Shown here: positions 27,067 through 34,673 of the stretch, piece by piece
Numbering within the stretch: the first letter of the stretch is position 1
Layout: each line of letters opens with the position of its first letter
Origin: Hyphomicrobiales bacterium
Lineage (GTDB): Bacteria; Pseudomonadota; Alphaproteobacteria; Rhizobiales; Rhizobiaceae
DNA: 64,000 bases
Direction: 5' to 3'
NCBI GenBank assembly: GCA_900472785.1
Contig: UCJH01000069.1
Location: forward strand, 12,394 to 76,393
Notes under the pieces: model-generated
Database searches by the model: none
What the model saw: the letters and a program-made list of their open reading frames with translations, nothing else
Told to the model about the DNA's origin: nothing
Made by a program: the position numbers and the translations under genes

Positions 27067-28839
27067 ATGACCGTCGATCAATATCTTGCGTTTGTGGTCA
27101 TCGGCCTGATGATGGCGTTTTTCATATGGGGGCGGTTTCGCTACGATATCGTCGGCTGTTGCGCGTTGATGCTGGCCGTCGCCGTCGGCATCGTTCCCTA
27201 TGACAAGGCCTTTGACGGTTTCAGCGATGATATCGTCATCATCGTCGCAAGCGCATTGATTGTCAGCGCCGGTGTGGCCCGCTCTGGTCTCGTCGATGCC
27301 GCCATCGAACGCTACCTGCCGCGCCTCGGTTCTGTGCGCGGGCAGTTGCTGATCCTCGTTGTGCTCGTCACCGTCCTGTCCGCCTTCATCAAGAATATCG
27401 GTGCGCTGGCGATCATGATGCCGGTGGCCTTCCAGTTTGCGCGCCGCTCCAATATCCAGCCATCGCGCTTCCTGATGCCGATGGCGTTCGGCGCGCTGCT
27501 CGGCGGCCTGATGACGCAGATCGGCACATCGCCGAACATCGTCGTGTCGCGGGTGCGTCAGGAACTCACCGGCGAAAGCTTCACCATGTTCGACTTCACG
27601 CCGGTCGGCGCGACGCTCGCGCTGGTCGGAACGATCTTTCTCCTGTTTGCGTACAAGTTGGTGCCGGAGCGGGTCAGCCAGCAGTTTTCCATCGAAGAGG
27701 CGATCGAGATCAGCAATTATGCCTCCGAGGCCGCCGTGCCTGCCGGATCGCCTTTCGTCGGCAAGTCCCTGAGTGCCCTGCTCAAGGCGAGCGATGGCGA
27801 GGCCATCGTCACCTCGGTCATTCGAAGGGCACAGCACCGAACGCCTTTGCCGGACGTCGCGCTGGAGGTCGATGATATCCTGCTTCTGGAAGGCAGCCCG
27901 CTGGCGCTGGACAGGGTCGTATCGCAAGGCAGACTGAAGCTGTCCGGCAATCGTTCGCCCTCCGGCACCAAACCCGGCGTGGAAATCGAGGCCGTCGAAG
28001 CTGTCATCGGCAGCGAGAGTATGCTCGTCGGAATGTCGGCAACGCGGCTTGCGCTCTTCAACGCCCACAATATCAACTTGCTCGCCGTCAGCCGCCAGGG
28101 GCAACGTTTGAAGGAACGCCTCGGCAAGGTGACGTTGCAAGTCGGCGATATCATCGTGCTTCAGGGCGCGCGCACGGAACTGCCGGGCTTCCTGCAGGAA
28201 TTCGGCTGCCTGCCTCTGGCGCAGCGCGAAATCCTGCTCGGCACGATCCGGCGCGCCTATCTGCCACTTCTGGTCCTGTTCGCAGCCATGGGCAGCACCG
28301 CCGTCGGCATCCTGCCGGTGCCGGTGGCGTTCTTCGCGGCTGCGTTGGCGATGGTGGTTTTCCGGGTCATTCCGCTGCGTGACGTCTATCGCTCGGTCGA
28401 TGGACCGATCCTCGTGATGCTGGCGGCGCTGATCCCGGTCAGCGATTCACTGCGCACCACCGGTGGAACGGATGTTGTCGCGCAATGGCTGGGCGGAGTG
28501 GCGGCGCAATTGCCGCCGGCAGGCGCGCTTGGCGTCATCCTGATCGCCGCGATGGCGGTAACGCCGTTTCTCAACAATGCCGCTACCGTGCTGGTAATGG
28601 CGCCGATCGCCGCCAGCTTTGCCGGAACGCTTGGCTACAGGCCCGAAGCCTTCCTGATGGCTGTCGCCATCGGCGCCGGCTGTGACTTCCTGACCCCGAT
28701 CGGACATCAGTGCAACACGCTCGTCATGGGTCCCGGCGGCTATCGCTTCAGTGACTATCCCAGGCTCGGTCTGCCACTGTCGCTGGTCATCGTCGTCGTC
28801 AGCATTCCGGCTCTCACCTATGTCTGGCCGCTTCAATGA
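27067..28839 (+). CDS. SLC13-type permease with two TrkA-C (RCK_C) domains
   Basis: 590 aa. N-terminal helices with IVIIVASALIVSAGVARSGL and GTSPNIVVSRVRQELTG match the CitMHS/SLC13 family. A central cytosolic insert (about residues 205-380) holds two TrkA_C-like domains, e.g. FVGKSLSALLKASDGEAIV. Further helices and PFLNNAATVLVMAPIA follow, then a GHQCNTLVMGPGGYRFSDY tail. Such architecture is typical of anion/Na+ symporters for sulfate, dicarboxylates or related anions. The adjacent sulfate operon makes sulfate or an organic sulfonate attractive, but this is inference. Confidence 0.87.
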   Translation: MTVDQYLAFVVIGLMMAFFIWGRFRYDIVGCCALMLAVAVGIVPYDKAFDGFSDDIVIIVASALIVSAGVARSGLVDAAIERYLPRLGSVRGQLLILVVLVTVLSAFIKNIGALAIMMPVAFQFARRSNIQPSRFLMPMAFGALLGGLMTQIGTSPNIVVSRVRQELTGESFTMFDFTPVGATLALVGTIFLLFAYKLVPERVSQQFSIEEAIEISNYASEAAVPAGSPFVGKSLSALLKASDGEAIVTSVIRRAQHRTPLPDVALEVDDILLLEGSPLALDRVVSQGRLKLSGNRSPSGTKPGVEIEAVEAVIGSESMLVGMSATRLALFNAHNINLLAVSRQGQRLKERLGKVTLQVGDIIVLQGARTELPGFLQEFGCLPLAQREILLGTIRRAYLPLLVLFAAMGSTAVGILPVPVAFFAAALAMVVFRVIPLRDVYRSVDGPILVMLAALIPVSDSLRTTGGTDVVAQWLGGVAAQLPPAGALGVILIAAMAVTPFLNNAATVLVMAPIAASFAGTLGYRPEAFLMAVAIGAGCDFLTPIGHQCNTLVMGPGGYRFSDYPRLGLPLSLVIVVVSIPALTYVWPLQ

Positions 28840-28903
28840 TGGTCGCTGCGATCGCTGATCTGCTTTTGGAAAGGCTGAAGCCCAATTCGCGTGGGAATGC
28901 CTG

Positions 28904-30115
28904 ATGGGCTTCGTCTTGTTTTTACGGCAGAACTTTCGCTGGCTGGCCGGCGGGTTCCTGCTCACCTATTTTTCATCTTTCGGTCAGACCTTCTTCATTT
29001 CGCTCTCATCCGGCGACATACGGGCGGAATACGGGCTGAGCCATGGCCAGTTCGGTTCGCTCTACATGGCGGCGACACTGCTCAGTGCATTCAGCTTGCC
29101 GCAGCTGGGGCGGATCGTCGATCATTTCAGCGTTTCCCGGGTCGTGGTGATGACCGTGCCGGTCCTCGCGCTTGCAGCGGTATCGATGGCCTATGCGACG
29201 TCGCTGATCTGGTTGTTCCTGACACTTTACGTGCTCCGGCTGTTTGGTCAGGGCCTAATGATCCATACGGCGATGACGGCGATGGGCCGCTGGTATTCGG
29301 CGCAGCGAGGCCGCGCGGTTGCGGTCGCTAACCTTGGAAACCAGGCCGGGGAAGCGACATTCCCGCTTGTCTTCGTTTTCATCGTTGCCGCCCTCGGCTG
29401 GCGCAATACCTGGCTGTTGGCGGCAACGGCGCTTCTTCTGGTCGCCTTGCCGCTGATCCTCGTCCTGATGCGCGTCGAGCGCACGCCAAGGCGGAGCGAT
29501 GGCGTCGGGATGCGTACGGCACCGCGCGACTGGACACGGGGCGAGGTGTTGCGCGACCCGCTCTTCTGGATGGCGCTTTTGGGCGTCTTGGCGCCGGGCT
29601 TCATCGTCACCACGATCTATTTCCACCAGGTCTATCTGGTGAATCTGAGGGGGTGGTCGATGGAGGCCTTTGCCGGATCGTTCCTGGCCATGTCGATCAC
29701 GACGGTCTTCACGGGTCTGCTGAGCGGCGTGCTGATCGATCGCTATTCGGCCATCCGCCTGTTGCCGATCTTCCTGCTTCCGCTGGCATCGGCATGCTTT
29801 GTGCTCGGGATTTTCGATCACATTTGGAGCGCCTATGCCTTCATGACCTTGCTCGGCATCTCCAATGGCTTTTCCTCCACACTGTTCGGGGCGTTGTGGC
29901 CGGAAATCTACGGGATCCGCCATCTTGGCAGCATTCGCTCGATCATGATCGCCATCCTCGTTTTCGCCACAGCGCTCGGGCCGGGTCTCACCGGTTTTCT
30001 GATCGACTACGGCATTCCATATCCGCATCAGATCGTCGGCATGGGCGTCTACTGTCTGGTCATGATCGGCCTGATGATCACCGTCCGCAACCGCGTCATC
30101 GCCCGTATGGTTTGA
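28904..30115 (+). CDS. Major facilitator superfamily permease
   Basis: 403 aa with about twelve hydrophobic helices; the MFS A-motif-like loop GRIVDHFSVSRVVV is near residue 70 and the half-repeat loop near 270 reads GVLIDRYSAIRLL. The beginning FLLTYFSSFGQTFFISLSSGDIR resembles monocarboxylate/oxalate-type or uncharacterised MFS proteins. 64 bases after the SLC13 gene, possibly the same transcript. Substrate unknown. Confidence 0.85.
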   Translation: MGFVLFLRQNFRWLAGGFLLTYFSSFGQTFFISLSSGDIRAEYGLSHGQFGSLYMAATLLSAFSLPQLGRIVDHFSVSRVVVMTVPVLALAAVSMAYATSLIWLFLTLYVLRLFGQGLMIHTAMTAMGRWYSAQRGRAVAVANLGNQAGEATFPLVFVFIVAALGWRNTWLLAATALLLVALPLILVLMRVERTPRRSDGVGMRTAPRDWTRGEVLRDPLFWMALLGVLAPGFIVTTIYFHQVYLVNLRGWSMEAFAGSFLAMSITTVFTGLLSGVLIDRYSAIRLLPIFLLPLASACFVLGIFDHIWSAYAFMTLLGISNGFSSTLFGALWPEIYGIRHLGSIRSIMIAILVFATALGPGLTGFLIDYGIPYPHQIVGMGVYCLVMIGLMITVRNRVIARMV

Positions 30116-30274
30116 TGAGCCGCAAACGCAGCCGATTTTTCGCAACTTTCCGGGTTGATGTTTGTAATGTTATTATATAACAAACTCCCAGTTCACAATG
30201 CCGGTCGAATTTCATGGGGAGATGGCGTCGGCATGGTTGTCAGTTTTGGCAGGATGTGTCAGGTCTTGGGTCGA

Positions 30275-30453
30275 TGGTGCTGCTTCCTCAAAGACTCGGA
30301 AGCGGCTGAAAAGGGAACACGGTGAGGACGACCCAATAGGGGCCGAAACCGTGGCTGCCCCCGCAACTGTAAGCGGAGAGTGCGTTCACGATATCCACTG
30401 GCGACCAGCCGGGAAGGGGTGAACGCGCATCGACCCGCAAGCCAGGAGACCTG
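30275..30453 (+). ncRNA. Cobalamin (B12) riboswitch aptamer
   Basis: The leader holds the conserved blocks GAAAAGGGAACACGGTG, then CCGTGGCTGCCCCCGCAACT, GTAAGCGG, CCACTGG and GACCCGCAAGCCAGGAGAC followed by CTGCC, in the order expected of the adenosylcobalamin aptamer. It precedes a DUF1636 and BtuDFC-type operon on the same strand. Ligand binding would reduce expression of B12/cobalt uptake. Confidence 0.95.
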
Positions 30454-30540
30454 CCATCGAACCGATCAACCGCAACGGACGGGGTGTTCCGATGGAAAAA
30501 ATCTGGCTTGCTGCCGGGGGCTCTGCGCCCCTGTTCATAG

Positions 30541-30587
30541 TCGCCATTTTGCCTCCGGGAAAAGCCACCGGAGGAATAGAATGGCGA
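30541..30587 (+). promoter_or_regulatory. RBS- and start-sequestering hairpin (riboswitch expression platform)
   Basis: CCTCCGG (30552-30558) pairs with CCGGAGG (30568-30574), burying the GGAGG ribosome binding site. An outer helix pairs TCGCCATT (30541-30548) with AATGGCGA (30580-30587), burying the ATG as well. This indicates translational control of the DUF1636 gene rather than, or in addition to, transcription termination; there is no T-run. Confidence 0.72.
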
Positions 30588-30994
30588 AATCATCTTCGAA
30601 CAAACACACCATAACGATCTGCACCGACTGCCGGATTACCGGCGAGCCATGCCGGCCGGGACTTGAACTGCTTGCTCGGCTGAATGAAAGCCTTGCGACG
30701 CTGACCCGGCCTCTCGATCCCGATTTTTCGGTTGCGGGTACCGTCTGCATGGCCGGCTGCTCGCGTCCCTGCACCATCGCATTCCAGGCGAGCGGCAAGG
30801 CGACCTATCTGTTCGGCGATATCATGCCGGATCATGATATCGACGATCTCGTGGCGTTCGCCGGCATCTATGCCGGCCGTACCGATGGCCTGACGCGGGA
30901 GGCGGAACGACCCCGCGGCCTGAACGGCAAGACCATCGCCCGGATTCCCGCGGCCTTCCTCGCGTCAGAAAAACTCGGGGAGCGACTGCAATGA
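30581..30994 (+). CDS. DUF1636 metal-binding-like protein
   Basis: 137 aa. Cysteines occur as CTDC near residue 14, then GEPCRPG, and CMAGCSRPC near residue 60, a pattern suited to binding a metal or Fe-S cluster. DUF1636 proteins are repeatedly found beside cobalamin and cobalt genes in alphaproteobacteria; their activity is not established. First gene under the B12 riboswitch, 25 bases before the ATPase gene. The start chosen is the ATG with the hairpin-masked GGAGG; the frame is open further upstream but lies in the riboswitch. Confidence 0.85.
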   Translation: MAKSSSNKHTITICTDCRITGEPCRPGLELLARLNESLATLTRPLDPDFSVAGTVCMAGCSRPCTIAFQASGKATYLFGDIMPDHDIDDLVAFAGIYAGRTDGLTREAERPRGLNGKTIARIPAAFLASEKLGERLQ

Positions 30995-31019
30995 CCGCCT
31001 CCATCAAGGGAGGTTGCCC

Positions 31020-31811
31020 ATGAGCTGCCATTCCGACGGGGCAGGGCTCGCCGCCCGTTCTCTCTGCTGGGGGCCGCGTCCGGGGCTGATGCTGGTCCGC
31101 GATGTCAGCTTCGCCATCGAACCCGGCAGCCGGCTCGTCATTCTCGGTCCGAACGGCGCCGGCAAGTCGTCGCTGCTGCGATGCCTCTATCGCGCTGTGC
31201 GGCCGCAACAGGGGTCCGTGGAGATCGACGGCGAAGACCTGTGGGGCCTGAGCGCCCGCGACGCCGCCCGCAAAATCGCCGTCGTTCTGCAGGAAATGCC
31301 GGCGGATTTTCCCTTCAGCGTCCGCGATGTCGTGACCATGGGGCGGATTCCGCGCCGACAGGGCATGAGTGGCTGGACCGAGAAGGATCGGGAACGGGTG
31401 AGCCACGCGCTCGACCACCTCGATCTCGCGCATCTGGCGGCCCGTCAGTTCGCAACCTTGTCCGGCGGCGAAAAGCAGCGTGTCCTCGTTGCGAGAGCAC
31501 TGGCGCAGGAGCCGCGCATCGTCATTCTCGACGAGCCGACCAACCATCTCGACATCCGCCATCAGCTGGAGGTTCTGGCGCTCTTGCGCAGCCTCAGGCT
31601 GACCATCGTCACCACCCTGCATGACATCAACCTGGCGGCGGACTTCGCGACGGAAATCGCCATCATGCAGGACAGCCGTATGACCTATTTCGGCCCGCCC
31701 GATGACGTCCTGACCTCGTCGGCGATTTCCTCGACCTTCAGCGTGACGGCAACTGCACACCGCCCTGCGGGGGGCGCCATCCCGCGTTTTTCCTTTTCCC
31801 TCGGACATTGA
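31020..31811 (+). CDS. btuD: Cobalamin/metal-chelate ABC transporter ATP-binding protein (BtuD-like)
   Basis: 263 aa. Walker A LGPNGAGKSSLLRCLYR near residue 43, Q-loop VLQEMPADFPF, signature LSGGEKQRVLVARAL near 143, Walker B VILDEPTNHLDIRHQ, switch TTLHDINLAADF. This is the FecE/BtuD class. GGGAGG precedes the ATG. Control by the B12 riboswitch makes cobalamin, cobinamide or another corrinoid the likely cargo, over iron siderophores. Confidence 0.88.
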   Translation: MSCHSDGAGLAARSLCWGPRPGLMLVRDVSFAIEPGSRLVILGPNGAGKSSLLRCLYRAVRPQQGSVEIDGEDLWGLSARDAARKIAVVLQEMPADFPFSVRDVVTMGRIPRRQGMSGWTEKDRERVSHALDHLDLAHLAARQFATLSGGEKQRVLVARALAQEPRIVILDEPTNHLDIRHQLEVLALLRSLRLTIVTTLHDINLAADFATEIAIMQDSRMTYFGPPDDVLTSSAISSTFSVTATAHRPAGGAIPRFSFSLGH

Positions 31812-31823
31812 ACGGTAACAATC

Positions 31824-32786
31824 ATGATCAGAACGTCATTTTTAAAGACTGCCACGGCACTTGTTCTCGCCGGTATTTTCACCAGCCCTGCATTTGGCCA
31901 TTCGACAACGGTCAAAAGCTGCAACCGCGACGTGACCTTCGACGCAGCACCCAAGCGGGCGGTGTCCAACGATGTCAACCTGACGGAAATGATGCTGGCC
32001 CTGAAGCTGCAGGATCGCATGGTCGGCTATACGGGCGTCTCCGGCTGGAAAACGCTCGACGCGACGCTACGAGAAGGCGTCAAGGAACTGCCGGAGCTTT
32101 CGGCAAAATATCCGACCAAGGAAGTGCTGCTGAATGCCGATGCTGATTTTTACTTCGCCGGCTGGAACTATGGCATGAAAGTTGGCGGCGAGGTGACGCC
32201 CGAAACGCTGGCGCCGTTCGGCATCAAGGTCTACGAACTGACCGAATCCTGTATCCACATCATGGCCAAGAACAAGCCGACAATGGACGACATGTTCGTC
32301 GACCTGATCAACCTGGGCAAGATCTTTCATGTCGAGGACAGGGCCGAAGCACTGGTCGCCGCCTACAGGAAAAAACTTGACGGCATCACGTCGAAAATAG
32401 GCACGGTGAAGGAACCGGTTCGCGTGTTCGTTTATGATTCCGGCGAAGAGAAGCCCTTTACGTCGGGCCGCTACGGCATCCCGACAGCCATGATCGAGGC
32501 GGCCGGCGGTATGAACATTATGGACGGGGTTGAGAAAAGCTGGACGGAAGTGTCCTGGGAGCCGATCATCGAGGCCAATCCGCAAGTGATCGTTATCGTC
32601 AACTATGGCGAGGTAACGGCCGAGCAGAAGATTGCCTTCATGAAAAACAACCCGGCTTTCAAGGCGATGGATGCCGTCAGGAACGACCGCTTCGTGGTTT
32701 TGGAATATGTCGAGGCGACGCCCGGCCCCCGCAATGTCGATGCAATCGCCCGGCTGGCCGCCGCCCTCTATCCCAACAACATGTAG
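31824..32786 (+). CDS. btuF: Cobalamin-type periplasmic binding protein (BtuF-like)
   Basis: 320 aa with a signal peptide ending near SPAFGHS. The mature protein has the periplasmic-binding 2 fold: RDVTFDAAPKRAVSNDVNLTEM, a long central helix, then VFVYDSGEEKPFTSG and VVLEYVEATPGPRNVDAI. It carries two cysteines in the mature chain. Located between the ATPase and permease genes of the riboswitch operon. Related proteins can bind Fe-siderophores; the corrinoid assignment comes from the riboswitch. Confidence 0.85.
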   Translation: MIRTSFLKTATALVLAGIFTSPAFGHSTTVKSCNRDVTFDAAPKRAVSNDVNLTEMMLALKLQDRMVGYTGVSGWKTLDATLREGVKELPELSAKYPTKEVLLNADADFYFAGWNYGMKVGGEVTPETLAPFGIKVYELTESCIHIMAKNKPTMDDMFVDLINLGKIFHVEDRAEALVAAYRKKLDGITSKIGTVKEPVRVFVYDSGEEKPFTSGRYGIPTAMIEAAGGMNIMDGVEKSWTEVSWEPIIEANPQVIVIVNYGEVTAEQKIAFMKNNPAFKAMDAVRNDRFVVLEYVEATPGPRNVDAIARLAAALYPNNM

Positions 32787-32857
32787 GTTTTGCCGAACGT
32801 CGATGCCGCCAGACCGTTTCGGCGGCATCGCCCCCGCATGGAAAGAGCCTGCGAACC

Positions 32858-33871
32858 ATGAATATCAGAACTCCCCTGGTCGGGCTGGCAGTGCTTGTGC
32901 TGCTCGCCCTTTCGGTCTCGGCCGGCGTCTCGCTGGGCTCTGCTCCTGTTCCTCTGGCAACCGTTTGGTCGATCGTCATCAACAAGCTGCTGCCGGGAAC
33001 ATTTGACGCCGTCTGGTCGGCGGGGCGTGAAAGCATTGTCTGGGAAGTTCGATTTCCGCGCGTTGTTCTGGCAGGGCTTGTGGGCGCAGGCTTGGCCGTT
33101 ACCGGCGCAGTGTTGCAGTCTGTGACGCGCAACCCGCTTGCCGATCCGCATCTGCTCGGCGTTTCCTCGGGTGGGGCGTTGGGTGCAATCGTCGCCCTTC
33201 TTCATACGGGCCTGATCTTCGGCCTGGTGACGGTTCCGCTGTTTTCCTTTGCCGGGGCATTGCTGGCAACCTTTGCCGTTGCCGGAGTCAGCCGGTTGAC
33301 GGGGGCAGGGGCCGACCGGCTGGTGCTGTCCGGCGTCGCCGTCGCCTTCGTCCTGACGGCGCTTGCCAACCTGATGATCTTTCTGGGCGATCCGCGCGCC
33401 GTCCATACGGTGATCTTCTGGATGCTCGGGGGGCTGGGGCTGGCGCAATGGTCGCATCTCGCCTATCCGGCAGCCGTCCTTGCCGTCAGCCTTTTATGGC
33501 TCAGCCTCAGGGCGCGCGAGATCAATGCGCTCGCAATGGGAGATGAGACGGCGCTGACGCTCGGCGTTCCCGTTGCGCGGTTCCGCATGATGCTGTTCGT
33601 CGTCACGGCACTTCTGACCGGTGTTATGGTGGCTTTTTCCGGCGCCATCGGTTTCATCGGGCTGATGGTGCCGCATTTCGTCCGCATGCTTGCCGGCAGC
33701 GACAATGTCCGGGTCATTCCGCTTTCGGCCGCCTTCGGCGCGATGACGCTGATCTGGGCGGATGTCGTGGCGCGGATCGTCATGGCGCCGGAGGATATGC
33801 CGATTGGTGTTGTGACCGGACTGGCGGGCGGCATTGCCTTCATCGCAATTTTGCGCCGGCGTTCGTTCTGA
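32858..33871 (+). CDS. btuC: FecCD-family permease (BtuC-like)
   Basis: 337 aa with about nine or ten helices. Hallmarks are RFPRVVLAGLVGAGLAVTGA near residue 70, NPLADPHLLGVSSGGALGA near 95, and GFIGLMVPHFVRMLAGSDN near 265. Last gene of the riboswitch operon, 71 bases after btuF. Transports the corrinoid across the inner membrane as a homodimer. Confidence 0.9.
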   Translation: MNIRTPLVGLAVLVLLALSVSAGVSLGSAPVPLATVWSIVINKLLPGTFDAVWSAGRESIVWEVRFPRVVLAGLVGAGLAVTGAVLQSVTRNPLADPHLLGVSSGGALGAIVALLHTGLIFGLVTVPLFSFAGALLATFAVAGVSRLTGAGADRLVLSGVAVAFVLTALANLMIFLGDPRAVHTVIFWMLGGLGLAQWSHLAYPAAVLAVSLLWLSLRAREINALAMGDETALTLGVPVARFRMMLFVVTALLTGVMVAFSGAIGFIGLMVPHFVRMLAGSDNVRVIPLSAAFGAMTLIWADVVARIVMAPEDMPIGVVTGLAGGIAFIAILRRRSF

Positions 33872-33970
33872 ACCCATGGAAAAGACCCATTCAAATCCTA
33901 CCTCCTCACTCATGAGGGGTTTGACGGATGACCGTCACGCCGGCCGGGACGACAAACAGGAATGACGCCG

Positions 33971-34531
33971 ATGAGCATGGATGCACCGCTGTCCACCCCC
34001 GAGGATATCTTGGCTTTCTGGTTCGAGGAACTGCAGCCCGAGCATTGGTTCGAGCCGCCGCCCGGACTGGACGAACAGTGCCAGAGAAGATTTCTCGCCA
34101 CGCATCTGGCGTTGGCGCACGGCATCGCGCCGGTATGGAGGGAAACGCCGGAAAGCCGGCTGGCGGCGATCATCGTTCTCGATCAGCTGCCGCGCAACAT
34201 CTATCGCGCGACACCATTGGCTTTCGCCACGGATGGCCTGGCTCTGCGGGAGGCAAAGCTTGCGATTGCCGCCGGTGCCGATCTTGCCGTTGCCCCTGAA
34301 AGGCGCTGCTTCTTCTATATGCCCTTCGAGCATTCCGAAAATCTCGCGGATCAGGTGATGTCCGTCAAGCTGTTCACCGAACTGGCCGATCCGAACTATC
34401 TTGATTTCGCCATCCGCCATCATGAGGTCATCCGCCTGTTCGGCCGCTTCCCGCATCGCAACGCCATGACAGGCCGTGTCTCGACGGCACCGGAAGAGGC
34501 TTATCTCAGCCAGCCGGGCGCCGGTTTTTAG
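33971..34531 (+). CDS. DUF924 family protein
   Basis: 186 aa helical protein. Starts around TPEDILAFWFEELQPEHWFE and contains LAAIIVLDQLPRNIYRATPLA and FFYMPFEHSENLADQ, the recognisable core of DUF924 (TPR-like fold, function unknown). Three ATGs lie close together (33962, 33971, 33977); the second has AGGA at a usable distance. Not part of the B12 operon by function, though only 99 bases downstream of btuC. Confidence 0.85.
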   Translation: MSMDAPLSTPEDILAFWFEELQPEHWFEPPPGLDEQCQRRFLATHLALAHGIAPVWRETPESRLAAIIVLDQLPRNIYRATPLAFATDGLALREAKLAIAAGADLAVAPERRCFFYMPFEHSENLADQVMSVKLFTELADPNYLDFAIRHHEVIRLFGRFPHRNAMTGRVSTAPEEAYLSQPGAGF

Positions 34532-34673
34532 AAACGCGCTTTTTGTCGGCTTCGTCGATGCATTCGCCTTTTGCATCGGCTGGCGCTGCCGCCTATTGAA
34601 TTGGACGATGAATCCGGTGCGATTCTTCCGTGGCCGAATTATCGATACAGCTGAAAAGGACCAGCGCTTGCCG

